A DNA stretch of 64,000 bases. It comes from Jannaschia maritima (GTDB lineage Bacteria; Pseudomonadota; Alphaproteobacteria; Rhodobacterales; Rhodobacteraceae). Every line of letters begins with the position of its first letter. The stretch's first letter is position 1. The DNA lies in NCBI RefSeq assembly GCF_030973515.1, contig NZ_JARGZA010000002.1, forward strand, positions 62,001 through 126,000. The letters are read 5' to 3'. This document shows, one piece after another, positions 47,483-57,556 of this stretch. Below the pieces are notes generated by a model. The model saw only the letters and a list, made by a program, of their open reading frames with translations. It ran no database searches and was not told where the DNA came from. The translations under genes and the position numbers were made by a program.

Positions 47483-48304
47483 ATGCGCCATTCCCTGCCG
47501 CTGACGCCGCAGTTCTATGTGACCGCGCCGCAGACCTGTCCGTATCTGGACGGTCGGCGCGAGCGCAAGCTGTTCACGGCGCTTCAGGGGCTCGGCGCGA
47601 ACGAATTGAACGACAAGCTGTCCAAGCAGGGGTTCCGCCGGTCGCAGAACGTCCTGTACCGTCCGTCCTGTGCCAACTGCTCCGCCTGCCTGTCGGCGCG
47701 GATCCGGATCGCGGACTTCCGGCCCAACCGGACGCAGCGGCGTCTGATCGCCAGGAACGCCGACCTGCGCCGCGAGGTATCCTCGCCCTGGGCCACGGAG
47801 GAGCAGTATGCCCTGTTCCGCCGGTACCTGAGCGTGCGGCACGCCGATGGCGGCATGGCCGATATGGACGTGTTCGAGTTCGCGGCGATGGTCGAGGAGA
47901 CGCCGATCCGCACCCGCGTGATCGAGTATTGGGACGACGCGGATGTCCATGGGCCGCGCCTGGTCGGGGTGGCCCTGACCGACGTCCTGGATGACGGGCT
48001 TTCGATGGTCTATTCGTTCTACGACCCCGACCATGCCGCTCGGTCGCTGGGGACGTACATCATCCTCGACCATGTCGGCATCACGCGCGAGGCCGCCTTG
48101 CCCTACGTCTATCTGGGCTATTGGGTGCCGGGGTCGGACAAGATGGGGTACAAGGCCACGTTCTCGGCGCTGGAGATCTACAAGAACCGGCGGTGGCAGG
48201 ACCTGGGCGAGCCGGACCGCCACGCCGCGGAGGTCCACCCCCTGCAGGTGGAGCCCATAGCCGAGCAGGTCGCGCGGATCGAGCTGCCCGACATCGCGAA
48301 GTAA
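47483..48304 (+). CDS. bpt: Aspartate/glutamate leucyltransferase (Bpt)
   Basis: A 273-residue aminoacyl-tRNA-protein transferase that adds leucine to N-terminal Asp or Glu, marking proteins for ClpS/Clp[21 protein letters not shown] near the N terminus and [19 protein letters not shown] hold the conserved cysteines. [24 protein letters not shown] and [15 protein letters not shown] complete the GNAT-like fold. The ATG at 47483 begins the conserved region; the ORF extends further upstream without homology. Confidence 0.92.
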   Translation: MRHSLPLTPQFYVTAPQTCPYLDGRRERKLFTALQGLGANELNDKLSKQGFRRSQNVLYRPSCANCSACLSARIRIADFRPNRTQRRLIARNADLRREVSSPWATEEQYALFRRYLSVRHADGGMADMDVFEFAAMVEETPIRTRVIEYWDDADVHGPRLVGVALTDVLDDGLSMVYSFYDPDHAARSLGTYIILDHVGITREAALPYVYLGYWVPGSDKMGYKATFSALEIYKNRRWQDLGEPDRHAAEVHPLQVEPIAEQVARIELPDIAK

Positions 48305-48388
48305 GGCCCCGCCCCTACCGCAGCCGGATTCGCATCGGGCTCGCTCCGCCCTAGCCTTCGTTGCGTTCCTTCTCGCGAAAGTCGCCGC

Positions 48389-49441
48389 ATGACCCTTCTG
48401 ATCCTTTTCGTCGTCCTCGCTATCGGGGTGTCGTTCCTGTGTTCGATCCTTGAGGCGGTGCTGCTTTCGATCACGCCGTCCTTCGTGGAGGGGGCGGAGG
48501 TCGAACGCCCCGCCTTGGCCGGGAAGCTGCGGGCGCTGCGCACTGACATCGAGCGGCCACTCGCCGCGATCCTGTCGCTGAACACGATCGCCCACACGGT
48601 CGGCGCGACGGGCGCCGGCGCGCAGGCGGCGGTGGTGTTCGACGATGCGGGGGTCGGCATATTCTCGGCCGTTCTGACGCTCGGCATCCTGGTCCTGTCG
48701 GAAATCGTGCCGAAGACGCTGGGGGCGACCTATTGGCGTGGCCTCGCGCCGTTCGCGGTTCAGGTCCTGCCATGGCTGATCTGGGCGCAGCTTCCCCTGG
48801 TGTGGATGTCGCAATGGTTGACGCGCCTGCTGACGCGTGGCGGCGGGGGCGACGAGGTCAGTCGCGACGAGATCACCGCGATGACGACCGCGGGCCAACG
48901 CCTCGGCGTGGTCGAGGAGGACGAGGGGCGCATCGTGTCGAACCTGTTCCGCCTGCCTGAAACCCCCGTGACGGAGGTGATGACCCCCCGCACGGTGATC
49001 GATCACGTGCCCGGCGACTTGACCGTTGCCGATGCCCTGGCGACGCGGGAAACGTTTCCCTTCAGCCGCCTTCCCGTGATCGGCGACGACATCGACGACG
49101 TGCAGGGCTTCGTCCTGGTGCGCGAGTTGTTGAGGGCGGCGCTTCGCGGCGAAGGGGACCGGCGGGTCATCGAGTTCGTGCGCAACCTGCCGCGCGTGGC
49201 CGAGGGGGTCGATCTGGACACGCTGTTCGACCGGCTTCAGGAGGACGGAACTCATCTGGCGCTGGTCCAAGACGAATATGGCGGCACGGCAGGTTTGGTC
49301 AGTATGGAGGACATCTTGGAGACGCTGCTGGGCGTGGAGATCGTGGACGAGCACGACGAGGCGGAGGACCTTCAGAAGGTCGCACGCGTGCGTGCACGGC
49401 AGCGACGGGCATCGGATACGGCGGCAGGGAAGCCCACCTAG
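48389..49441 (+). CDS. CNNM-domain transporter (CorC/HlyC-like, without visible CorC_HlyC domain)
   Basis: A 350-residue membrane protein. The N-terminal CNNM (DUF21) domain has about four helices, with LCSILEAVLLSITPSFVE and LVLSEIVPKTLGATYW. A CBS pair follows (about residues 185-310), with TEVMTPRTVIDHVPGDLTVADA and LVQDEYGGTAGLVSMEDILETLLG. The protein ends soon after the CBS pair, so the usual C-terminal CorC_HlyC domain is missing or very short. Relatives take part in Mg2+/Co2+ efflux or homeostasis. Confidence 0.88.
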   Translation: MTLLILFVVLAIGVSFLCSILEAVLLSITPSFVEGAEVERPALAGKLRALRTDIERPLAAILSLNTIAHTVGATGAGAQAAVVFDDAGVGIFSAVLTLGILVLSEIVPKTLGATYWRGLAPFAVQVLPWLIWAQLPLVWMSQWLTRLLTRGGGGDEVSRDEITAMTTAGQRLGVVEEDEGRIVSNLFRLPETPVTEVMTPRTVIDHVPGDLTVADALATRETFPFSRLPVIGDDIDDVQGFVLVRELLRAALRGEGDRRVIEFVRNLPRVAEGVDLDTLFDRLQEDGTHLALVQDEYGGTAGLVSMEDILETLLGVEIVDEHDEAEDLQKVARVRARQRRASDTAAGKPT

Positions 49442-49579
49442 CAGAACCATGCGCTAACGTTTGCCGATAGGAAATGTTAACGTTCGACGTAGGGAACAAC
49501 GCCCTCCCCCATCGGAATTGTGTGTATGTAAGGCGATCCACGGATGGGTCGCTCGAAACACCGATTGGGAGAAAGAACG

Positions 49580-50005
49580 ATGAAAGCTCCGATGATCTTC
49601 GCCGCTGCCGCGATGCTGGCCATGCCCGCCGCCGCGCAGATGATGACGCCCCAGATGGATACCAACACCGACGGGCTGCTGTCGCAGGACGAGTACAACG
49701 TCGGCTTCACCGAGGCCGGCACGTTCGGCCGCTACGACACCGATGGCGACGCGATGCTGTCACAGCAGGAATACGACGCTGGCTTCGCCGATATCGGCGA
49801 GTACCGTGACGAGGGCTTCGAGATGGGTGCCTTCGGTGACGCAGACGCCGATGGCGATGGCATGCTGAACGAGGACGAGTACAACACGGCCCTGTTCAAC
49901 AGCTACGATACCGATCGTTCGGGCGACCTGAACGAGGAAGAAAGCATGATCCTCGACCGCGACATGGGCGAGGACGGGTTCTTCAACCGCGAGATCGACG
50001 CCTGA
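49580..50005 (+). CDS. Secreted EF-hand calcium-binding protein
   Basis: A 141-residue protein with a signal peptide (MKAPMIFAAAAMLAMPAAAQ). Four EF-hand loops begin at about residues 27, 53, 89 and 110: DTNTDGLLSQDE, DTDGDAMLSQQE, DADGDGMLNEDE and DTDRSGDLNEEE. All keep the Asp/Glu ligands at positions 1, 3, 5 and 12 or close substitutes. It probably binds calcium in the periplasm or outside. GGGAGAAAG precedes the ATG. Two TAACGTT elements (49455, 49478) lie in its upstream region. Confidence 0.88.
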   Translation: MKAPMIFAAAAMLAMPAAAQMMTPQMDTNTDGLLSQDEYNVGFTEAGTFGRYDTDGDAMLSQQEYDAGFADIGEYRDEGFEMGAFGDADADGDGMLNEDEYNTALFNSYDTDRSGDLNEEESMILDRDMGEDGFFNREIDA

Positions 50006-50054
50006 TCCATCGGAAGATCGGATCGGACTCGGTTCAGTAACTTGACCGAGAATG

Positions 50055-50081
50055 GGGCGGCCCTGGAAGGGGCCGCCCTTT
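50055..50081 (+). terminator. Terminator downstream of the EF-hand gene
   Basis: Stem GGGCGGCCC/GGGCCGCCC with a six-base loop, followed by TTT. It lies 50 bases after the EF-hand stop and 18 bases before the opposing ABC permease stop. Confidence 0.7.
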
Positions 50082-50098
50082 GCATGTCGACGTGGCGG

Positions 50099-52627
50099 TT
50101 AGTCCCGCCCCCGCAGCACCTGGGCCGGCCGCGCCGCCAGGGGCCGCCAGGCAAAGGCCAGCCCCGCCAGAAGGGTCGCCGAGGCGCCGCCCAGGACGAT
50201 GACGATGGCCGAAAGGGGCTCGAACGTGAATGGCGCCTCCATCACGAACGTCATCACCGCCCATCCGGCGATGGCACCGCCCGCGATGGCGACGACACCC
50301 GCCGCCGCGCCCAACAGCGCGGATCGCAAGGCGAACGACGACAGGATCGTCGATCGGGTGGCACCCACCGTCTTCAACACCGCCGCCTCGAACACGCGGG
50401 CGCGCTCCCCCGCCGCGGCCGCCCCGATCAGGACGACGAAGCCGGTCAGAAGGGTGGCCCCCGCGCCCCAGGACGTCGCGGCCGCGAGCGCGCCCAGCGC
50501 CTCGGTCACCAGCGCGATCGCGTCGCGGACGCGGATCGCGGTCACGTTGGGCGCATCGACGGCGACCTGACGCAAGATGCGTCCCTCCGCCTCCGGCGAG
50601 GCGTAGACGGTGGCCAACCACGTATGCGGCGCCCCCCGCAGGGCGTTCGCGTCGAACACCATCACGAAGCCGATGCCGCCGGACGCGAAGTCGACCTCCC
50701 GGAACGACGTGATCGTCGCGGTCAGGTCGCGGCCAAGGATCGACAGCGTGACCTCGTCGCCCAGGGCCAGCCCCAGTTCGTCGGCCTCCTCCTGCGCGAA
50801 GCTGACCTGGGGCGGGCCGTCGTAGTCCGAGGGCCACCATTCGCCTGCGGTCAAGCGCGTGCCCGCGGGCATCGCATCGGCATAGCTGACGCGCCGGTCG
50901 CCGCGCGTGACCCAGTGGTCGTATGTCTCCGCGCTTCGGTCCGCCAGCGATCGGACCACCCCGCCCAGCATCGGCGCGGTGTCCACGCGCGTCACCTCCG
51001 GGTCGGAGATCACGGTTTCGCGGAAGCGGTCGATCTGATCGGGCTGGATATCGATGAAGAAGTAGCTCGGCGCGATCTGCGGCAGGTCGCGGTCGATGGC
51101 CGCCCGCATGTTTGCATCGATCTGTCCGACGGAGGCGAGCACGGTCAGGCCCAGACCCAGCGACAGGACCACGGCCGTCGCCTCGCCCCCCGGGCCGCCG
51201 ATACTGCCCAACGCTGTTCGAAGCGCGGGCTTGCCGCGGGCCCAGCGTGTCGTCGCCAAGCGACGGCACAGACGTCGGACCCCCCAAGCCGCGGCGATCA
51301 GGATGGCCAGCGCCACCGCGATGCCCCCAGCGGATGCGAGGGCCAGCGTCGGAATGCCCGACAGCCAGGCCGACAGCCCCACAAGCAGCGCGGCGAGGAC
51401 GGCCAGGGCAACGATGTAGCGGATCCGCGGCAGGACGCGGATCGGACCGCTGGCGTCCCGGAACAGGCTGGCCGCGCGCACGCGTTCGGTTCGCGCTAGC
51501 GGCCAGAGCGTGAACAGGAGCGCCGTCAGCGCACCATAGAGCGCGGCCTCCGCTAGCGGTGCGGCATGGAGTCCCAGTTCGACTGGCACGGGCAGTTGCG
51601 CCTGAATGAACGGATAGGCCGCGAGCGGGATCAGCGTACCCAGCACCACCCCGATGACGATGCCCAGCGCGGCCAGCACGGCGATCTGGATCAGATAGGC
51701 GGCGAAGATGGTCCGACCCTCAGCCCCCAACGTCTTGAGCGTGGCGATGACGGGTATCTTCCGATCGAGATACGCGCGCACTGCGGCGGACACGCCGACC
51801 CCACCGACCGCGAGGCCCGCCAAGCCCACGAGGACGAGGAACGAACCGATCCGATCCACGAACCGCTCGATCTGGGGCGACGCGTTGCGCCGGTCGCGCC
51901 AGCGCGCGGTGGTGCCTTCCAACTCCGGCTCGATCACCGCGCGGGCGGCGTCGAGCGTCTCGTCGGTGGTGCCTTCCGGAAGCGTAAGGCGGTATTCCGT
52001 GTCGAACAGGCTGCCGGGCGCGAGCAGGCCCGTTCCGTCCAACGCCGCGGTCCGCACCATCGTGCGCGGCCCCAGACCGAAGCCCTGCGCACTGACGTCA
52101 GGCTCGCGCAGGATCAGCGCGCCAATCTCGAACCGCTTCGCGCCCAGCCAGAGGGGATCGCCGACCGACAGGCCCAGCCGATCGGCCAGGATGGGGTGGA
52201 TGACGAGGCGGTCGCCCGCCAGGGCTTCGGATAGCGGGATGGGGGGGTCGAGTTCGACCTGACCCACCAGGGGATACGTTTGGTCGACAGCCTTCACCTG
52301 CGTCAGGGCACGCTCGGCCTCCAACCCGTCGCCGGTGGCGACCATCGACCTGAAGTCGACGATCTCGGATACCCCGGTGAAGACCGAAGCCAGGATGGCA
52401 CGCTCCTCCGCGTCCGCGAACCGATACTCGAACTGCACCTCCGCATCGCCACCCAGGATCGTCCGACCCTCGCGCTGAAGACCCTCCGTGATCGATACGC
52501 GGACCGAACCCACCGCGGCGATGGCGGCGACGCCCAGCGCCAGACAGGCGAGGAAGATACGGAACCCCGCCAAACCGCCCCGCAATTCGCGCTTGGCGAT
52601 GCGCGCGGCATCACGGACCCAGGTCAT
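50099..52627 (-). CDS. ABC transporter permease (YbbP/FtsX family)
   Basis: An 842-residue permease. One N-terminal helix (about 21-44) and a large periplasmic MacB-like domain precede two FtsX modules, with helices near residues 260-420 and 700-830. RIAKRELRGGLAGFRIFLACLALGVAAIA and AVLKTVGATRSTILSSFALRSALLG are typical of the YbbP family. The function is probably release or export of a lipophilic or envelope substrate. The start overlaps the ATPase gene by ATGA. The order tesA / ATPase / permease matches E. coli tesA-ybbA-ybbP. Confidence 0.9.
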   Translation of the reverse strand: MTWVRDAARIAKRELRGGLAGFRIFLACLALGVAAIAAVGSVRVSITEGLQREGRTILGGDAEVQFEYRFADAEERAILASVFTGVSEIVDFRSMVATGDGLEAERALTQVKAVDQTYPLVGQVELDPPIPLSEALAGDRLVIHPILADRLGLSVGDPLWLGAKRFEIGALILREPDVSAQGFGLGPRTMVRTAALDGTGLLAPGSLFDTEYRLTLPEGTTDETLDAARAVIEPELEGTTARWRDRRNASPQIERFVDRIGSFLVLVGLAGLAVGGVGVSAAVRAYLDRKIPVIATLKTLGAEGRTIFAAYLIQIAVLAALGIVIGVVLGTLIPLAAYPFIQAQLPVPVELGLHAAPLAEAALYGALTALLFTLWPLARTERVRAASLFRDASGPIRVLPRIRYIVALAVLAALLVGLSAWLSGIPTLALASAGGIAVALAILIAAAWGVRRLCRRLATTRWARGKPALRTALGSIGGPGGEATAVVLSLGLGLTVLASVGQIDANMRAAIDRDLPQIAPSYFFIDIQPDQIDRFRETVISDPEVTRVDTAPMLGGVVRSLADRSAETYDHWVTRGDRRVSYADAMPAGTRLTAGEWWPSDYDGPPQVSFAQEEADELGLALGDEVTLSILGRDLTATITSFREVDFASGGIGFVMVFDANALRGAPHTWLATVYASPEAEGRILRQVAVDAPNVTAIRVRDAIALVTEALGALAAATSWGAGATLLTGFVVLIGAAAAGERARVFEAAVLKTVGATRSTILSSFALRSALLGAAAGVVAIAGGAIAGWAVMTFVMEAPFTFEPLSAIVIVLGGASATLLAGLAFAWRPLAARPAQVLRGRD

Positions 52628-53358
52628 TCCGCCGCGTCCACGGCCGGATGGGCCTGGCCCGTCGCGGCCGCATCCGTGACGCGCAAGTCACCGTGGCCGG
52701 CGTCCAGACGACCGTCCACTAAGCGGATCGTGCGATCGCATCGCTCCGCCAGTTCACGGCTGTGCGTGACCAGGATCAAGGTCGCGCCGTGACGGTCGCG
52801 CAGGCCGAACAGCAGATCCATGATCTGTCCGCCCGTGGCGGCGTCGAGGTTGCCGGTGGGCTCGTCCGCCAGAAGGATGTCGGGTCGTGGCGCCGCAGCG
52901 CGGGCCAAGGCGACCCGCTGCTGCTCACCGCCCGACATCTGACTCGGATAGTGATCGGTCCTATGACCCAGGCCCACGGCGTCGAGCTCCGCCGCCGCCC
53001 GATCGAAGGCGTCGCGGGCACCCGCCAACTCCAAGGGCGTCGCGACGTTCTCCAACGCCGTCATGGTGGGGATCAGGTGGAAGGATTGGAACACCACCCC
53101 CATATGCTCACGGCGGAAGCGAGCGAGCGCGTCCTCGTCCATGGCCGTGAGGTCGTGGCCCAGCGCGTCGACGCTGCCGCCCGTGGCGCGTTCCAACCCG
53201 CCCATCAGCATGAGGAGAGACGACTTGCCGCTGCCCGAAGGTCCCACCAATCCCAACGTTTCCTTCACCGCGACGTCGAGCGTGATGTCGTGCAGGATGT
53301 CCACCGGTCCCGCATTGCCCATGAGAGACAGGGATACGTCGCGCAGCGTCAAAACCAT
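52624..53358 (-). CDS. ABC transporter ATP-binding protein (YbbA-like)
   Basis: A 244-residue LolD/YbbA-type ATPase. Walker A is GPSGSGKSS, the Q-loop [18 protein letters not shown], the signature [14 protein letters not shown], Walker [13 protein letters not shown], and the switch His is in VTHSRELA. The ATG at 53358 has GGAG seven bases before it. It pairs with the downstream permease. The divergent tesA ATG at 53357 shares the same CCATGG, so the two reading frames may touch. Confidence 0.93.
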   Translation of the reverse strand: MVLTLRDVSLSLMGNAGPVDILHDITLDVAVKETLGLVGPSGSGKSSLLMLMGGLERATGGSVDALGHDLTAMDEDALARFRREHMGVVFQSFHLIPTMTALENVATPLELAGARDAFDRAAAELDAVGLGHRTDHYPSQMSGGEQQRVALARAAAPRPDILLADEPTGNLDAATGGQIMDLLFGLRDRHGATLILVTHSRELAERCDRTIRLVDGRLDAGHGDLRVTDAAATGQAHPAVDAAE

Positions 53359-54058
53359 GGGGGGGCTCCGGTCATGGGTCGGGTCCTTGGCATATGGGGC
53401 GGGGGGGACGGTCCGCAACCTGGCGGCCGCGGCAGGCGCCGTCGTGCTGTTGGCGATGCCCGCCGTTGCGCAGGACGTCCGCGTCCTGGCGCTGGGGGAC
53501 TCGCTGACCGCCGGCTATGGCCTGCCGGAAGCGCGGGGCTTCGTGCCCGTGCTGGAGGCCTGGGCGAACGCGAACGGTGCGTCCGTCGAGATCGTGAACG
53601 CGGGCGTGTCCGGGGATACGACGGCGGGGGGCCTGGCCCGCCTCGACTGGGCGCTGGCTGAACCGGTAGACGCCGCCATCGTCGCGCTGGGCGGGAACGA
53701 CCTGCTGCGCGGATTGGATCCTGCGACCAGCCGGGCCAACCTACGCGGCATCCTGGAGCGGATGGAGGCGGAGGGGTTGCCCGTCTTGTTGATCGGGCTG
53801 CAGGCGCCGGGGAATTACGGCCCGCAGTTCCAGCGAGCGTTCGACGCGATGTACGTCGATCTGGCGGCGGAGTTCGATGCCCTGCACGAGGTCAGCTTCC
53901 TAGGCCCGCTGACCGAGGAACTCGACATCGGCACGGCGCGCGCACGCTATCTGCAGAACGATGGCATCCACCCCAACGCGGAAGGCGTACGCGTCATCGT
54001 CGATGCCATCGGACCGCGCGTCCTTGAATTGGTGGAACGGGTCGACGCCGGCACTTGA
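53357..54058 (+). CDS. tesA: Arylesterase / GDSL lysophospholipase TesA
   Basis: A GDSL hydrolase of up to 233 residues. The exported region has a hydrophobic signal ending LLAMPAVAQ. Block I is VLALGDSLTAGYGLPE with the catalytic Ser, block III is ALGGNDLLRG, and block V is NDGIHPNAEGV with the Asp and His. Relatives are multifunctional thioesterase/arylesterase/lysophospholipase enzymes of the periplasm. The start is uncertain: ATG at 53357 lacks a ribosome binding site, and TTG at 53387 gives a shorter signal peptide. It is divergent from the YbbA-like gene. Confidence 0.88.
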   Translation: MGGLRSWVGSLAYGAGGTVRNLAAAAGAVVLLAMPAVAQDVRVLALGDSLTAGYGLPEARGFVPVLEAWANANGASVEIVNAGVSGDTTAGGLARLDWALAEPVDAAIVALGGNDLLRGLDPATSRANLRGILERMEAEGLPVLLIGLQAPGNYGPQFQRAFDAMYVDLAAEFDALHEVSFLGPLTEELDIGTARARYLQNDGIHPNAEGVRVIVDAIGPRVLELVERVDAGT

Positions 54059-54098
54059 TGGACCCTTCGCCGATGCGCGTAGCGACGGTCGCGGCACG

Positions 54099-55817
54099 TC
54101 AATCCCCTCCGCCCAGCATTTTCGAGAGCGGAACCAGATCGACCCGATCGGCGCGTCGTCCGCCGGTCCATCGACGCAGGACCCGCAGCATGTCGGGGGT
54201 CAGATCGGCCATCACCGTAGCCTGGCCATCGCGGGTCGCCTCGAATCCCGCGCGATCCAGGCCACGCGATAGGGCGGCAGGATCGCCTTCCAGCATCCGC
54301 CCCAACGCCACCGCCGGCACGCCGTTACGCCGGGCCTGCCCCAACGCAGTCAGAGATTCGGGTCGCGCCACGATCCCCAGACCCGCCTCTGCCAGTGCGG
54401 GAATGGCCGCTCGGCTGCGGCCGAGACGCCGGTCCGGCGTGTCGATGACCGCCACGCTTCCCGTTCCGGACGTCAGCGCATCCGTCACCGCGGCCTCCAC
54501 TGTCGCGGGGGCGGCATCCAAGGGCAGGAACGCGGCCAGGAGGACGACCTCCCGCCCGGCGGCGCGGTGGCCGGCGATGCGTTCCGTCGCGCCCGGGGCC
54601 GTCGGATCGACGGCCAGCGTGACGGGAAGGTCGAAGCCTTCCGGCAACGCGGACATCCCATCGTCCACGAGGACGATCGACAGCGAAGGCCCTGGATCGA
54701 TTTCGGGATCGTCCCCCCCGGCCGCAGCAGGACCGTTCGCCGCTCGCTCGGAGTCGAGCACGATGCGTCGGGGCATCAGGGGTCGACCTGCAGGCTCCGA
54801 GGGTCGTGCGGTTCGTTCGCGCGCGGGCGGATCGACGACCTCCGATGGTGGAACCAGTACCACGGCCATCCGATCGTCCGGTACGGGTTCGTCTGCCCGT
54901 GCGATCTCGAACGGGGTCCCGTGGGGTTTGGACGGCGACGCAAGGTCCGCAACCGCGATCTGCGGCGCTTCCAGCGACCGACCGGCGGGTCGATCGGACG
55001 ACGGCGCTTGCGGGGCACGCACCGTGGCCGGACCCGGCAACGACCCGGCGACTGGTCGCGCGACCACCACGTCGGATCCGACGCCGCCGCCCCGTTCGGG
55101 CGTCACGGGTGATGTTGGCGGCGCGACGACTTGGGCGACGTCCAACTGCGGCGTCGGCTCCGACGACCGTGTCTCGGGGCGATCGACGGATGCGGCGGGC
55201 GCGGTCGGACGTGCCATCGCCGCCATCGGAGCCGGTGCGGGACCCGGCGCTGCCGCATCCGGCGCGATCGGTGCCGTCGCGATCGTCGAAGCGGTCGGCC
55301 GCATCTCCCGAGGAGCGCGTGCGGCCCCGACGAGGGGACGGCCCACCGTCTCCGTCGCAGGTTCACGCGCGGCGGTCAGATCGGGGACCTGCGGCACAAT
55401 TCCGGGCTGCAGGATGTCCGCGACCGCCGTCGCCATCTGGCTCGCGGCAGGCTGGGTCCTTACCCTCGGCGCGTCGGGCGTGGGCGGGACCACCGCATCG
55501 GGCCGCAGATCGGCGATCGCGGGGCGGGACGCGGACCCTTCCACGGGCGGCGCCGGCGCGTCCGGCACTTCGGGCATCACGATTCCGACGGATCGTCGCG
55601 GGGGTGGCGCATCCGCCGTGGGCGTCGTCCGGATCGCGCGATCCTCCGCCGGGCGGGCGAACTGACTTCCCGCAGGGGGTGACACGTCCGTATCCGCGCC
55701 GACAGGCGTCCCGGTCGAACCGAAAGCGCCCGGCGCGGGTCCAGAAAGCGATACGAGCGCCAGAACGACCACACCGAATGCCGTGCCTGCGCCGAGCCCC
55801 TTCGCGAAGTCGTCCAT
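54099..55817 (-). CDS. Divergent polysaccharide deacetylase family protein (YibQ-like)
   Basis: A 572-residue protein in three parts: an N-terminal membrane helix (about 8-25), a long Pro/Ala-rich low-complexity linker (about 35-375), and a C-terminal deacetylase-like domain. The domain starts SLSIVLVDDGMSALPEGFDLPVTLAVDP and contains VAVIDTPDRRLGRSRAAIPALAEAGLG. Relatives are periplasmic and of unknown substrate. The family's metal residues are only partly visible. The linker would span the peptidoglycan layer. Confidence 0.85.
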   Translation of the reverse strand: MDDFAKGLGAGTAFGVVVLALVSLSGPAPGAFGSTGTPVGADTDVSPPAGSQFARPAEDRAIRTTPTADAPPPRRSVGIVMPEVPDAPAPPVEGSASRPAIADLRPDAVVPPTPDAPRVRTQPAASQMATAVADILQPGIVPQVPDLTAAREPATETVGRPLVGAARAPREMRPTASTIATAPIAPDAAAPGPAPAPMAAMARPTAPAASVDRPETRSSEPTPQLDVAQVVAPPTSPVTPERGGGVGSDVVVARPVAGSLPGPATVRAPQAPSSDRPAGRSLEAPQIAVADLASPSKPHGTPFEIARADEPVPDDRMAVVLVPPSEVVDPPARERTARPSEPAGRPLMPRRIVLDSERAANGPAAAGGDDPEIDPGPSLSIVLVDDGMSALPEGFDLPVTLAVDPTAPGATERIAGHRAAGREVVLLAAFLPLDAAPATVEAAVTDALTSGTGSVAVIDTPDRRLGRSRAAIPALAEAGLGIVARPESLTALGQARRNGVPAVALGRMLEGDPAALSRGLDRAGFEATRDGQATVMADLTPDMLRVLRRWTGGRRADRVDLVPLSKMLGGGD

Positions 55818-55958
55818 GGCTGCCGCCCCCCATGTCCCGCGAAGGCTGCACGATGCCGCCTACGCGTCCGGGTTGACCCGGATCGCCGCCCCCGGCATCT
55901 GTATAGCCGCCTTGCCGCACGGGTGAACCCCTGCCGGCGCATCGGGAGGGGGACGGGC

Positions 55959-56540
55959 GTGCTGCTGCTGATCGACAACTACGACAGCTTTACCTGGAAC
56001 CTCGTACATTACGTGGCGGAGCGGGGTGCGACCGTGAAGGTCGTCCGCAACGACGAGCTGGACGTCCAGGCTGCGATGGCGCTGCGCCCCTCCGCCGTTC
56101 TGCTGAGCCCTGGGCCATGCGATCCCGATCGCGCGGGCATCTGCCTGCCGATGGTCCATGCCTGTGCCGATGCGGGGATCCCCCTTCTAGGGGTCTGCCT
56201 GGGCCACCAGTCCATCGGGCAGGCCTTTGGAGGCCGCGTGGTCCGGGCGGGCGAGATCGTCCACGGAAAGGTTGGACGGATACGCAACGACGGCACCGGC
56301 GTGTTCGCGGATCTGCCCGCGGAGTTCGCAGGCACGCGGTACCATTCCTTGGTCGTCGATCGCGATACCCTGCCCGATACCCTCGTGGTGAACGCAAATC
56401 TGGCGGATGGCACGGTCATGGGATTGCGTCACCGGGACCATCCCATCCACGGCGTGCAGTTCCATCCCGAAAGCATCGCGTCGGAGCACGGCCACGCCCT
56501 GATCGCCAATTTCCTCGCCACCGTGCCCGAACCCGCATGA
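55959..56540 (+). CDS. trpG: Anthranilate synthase component II (glutamine amidotransferase)
   Basis: A 193-residue class I glutamine amidotransferase. [17 protein letters not shown] opens the protein and [13 protein letters not shown] follows. The catalytic cysteine is in [15 protein letters not shown], and the His/Glu pair in [15 protein letters not shown]. The start is GTG at 55959, with GGGAGGGGG upstream. trpE is not directly upstream, where a deacetylase gene diverges. It leads the trpG-trpD-trpC-moaC-moeA series, each coupled by a four-base overlap. Confidence 0.94.
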   Translation: MLLLIDNYDSFTWNLVHYVAERGATVKVVRNDELDVQAAMALRPSAVLLSPGPCDPDRAGICLPMVHACADAGIPLLGVCLGHQSIGQAFGGRVVRAGEIVHGKVGRIRNDGTGVFADLPAEFAGTRYHSLVVDRDTLPDTLVVNANLADGTVMGLRHRDHPIHGVQFHPESIASEHGHALIANFLATVPEPA

Positions 56541-57556
56541 CCGACCTCAAGCCGATCATCGCCGCCGCGGCGGACGGTCCGTTGACGCGTTCCCAGGCCG
56601 AGGCCGCCTTCGCCGCGTTCTTCGACGGGGCGGCCACGCCGGCGCAGATCGCGGGGCTGCTGATGGCGATGCGCACCCGGGGCGAGACGGTGGACGAGAT
56701 CGCCGCGGCGGCAGGCGCCATGCGTGCTCGAATGGTCCGGGTGGACGCGCCCGTGAATGCGATGGACATCGTCGGCACGGGGGGCGACGGACGCGGAACC
56801 TTGAACATCTCGACCGCCGCCGCCCTGGTCGTCGCCGGCGCGGGCGTGCCGGTCGCCAAGCATGGGAACCGCAACCTGTCCTCCCTATCAGGCGCGGCGG
56901 ACGTGCTGGGGCAGCTCGGGGTGGAGGTGATGCGGGATGCGGCCACCGCCACCCGCGCCCTGGCGGAGGTCGGGCTCTGCTTCATGATGGCCCCGATGCA
57001 TCATCCCAGCGTTCGCCATGTCATGCCCGTCCGGCAGGAGCTGGGCACGCGGACGGTCTTCAACGTCCTGGGGCCCCTGACGAATCCCGCGGGCGTGCGA
57101 CGGCAATTGACGGGTGCCTACGACCCCGCGCTGCTGGAGCCTATGGCACGGGTGCTGCGGGACCTGGGATCGACCGATGCATGGCTGGTCCACGGCTTCG
57201 ACGGGACTGACGAGCTGTCCATTGCGGGCCCCACGGACGTGGTGGTGCTGACGGGCGGCACCATCGAGCGCCGTACCGTGACCCCGGCCGACGCAGGCCT
57301 GCCGGAGCATCCGTTCGACGCCGTCGCTGGCGGCGCCCCCGAAGCCAACGCCGCGGCGCTGCGGGCCCTCCTCGACGGCGAGGGCGGGGCCTATCGCGAC
57401 GCGGTCCTCCTGAACGCCGCGGCGGCGCTGGTCATCGCGGGCGCATCGGGCGATCTGCCCGACGGCGTGGAGAGGGCGGCATCGTCCATCGACGGCGGTG
57501 CAGCGAAGGAAAGACTATCGCACCTGGTATCCCTGACCCGGGAGGACGCGGCATGA
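56537..57556 (+). CDS. trpD: Anthranilate phosphoribosyltransferase
   Basis: A 339-residue enzyme transferring phosphoribose to anthranilate. The PRPP/metal region is [38 protein letters not shown] near residue 78. [33 protein letters not shown] near residue 152 is the second hallmark. The start overlaps the trpG stop by ATGA. Length is normal. Confidence 0.95.
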   Translation: MTDLKPIIAAAADGPLTRSQAEAAFAAFFDGAATPAQIAGLLMAMRTRGETVDEIAAAAGAMRARMVRVDAPVNAMDIVGTGGDGRGTLNISTAAALVVAGAGVPVAKHGNRNLSSLSGAADVLGQLGVEVMRDAATATRALAEVGLCFMMAPMHHPSVRHVMPVRQELGTRTVFNVLGPLTNPAGVRRQLTGAYDPALLEPMARVLRDLGSTDAWLVHGFDGTDELSIAGPTDVVVLTGGTIERRTVTPADAGLPEHPFDAVAGGAPEANAAALRALLDGEGGAYRDAVLLNAAAALVIAGASGDLPDGVERAASSIDGGAAKERLSHLVSLTREDAA

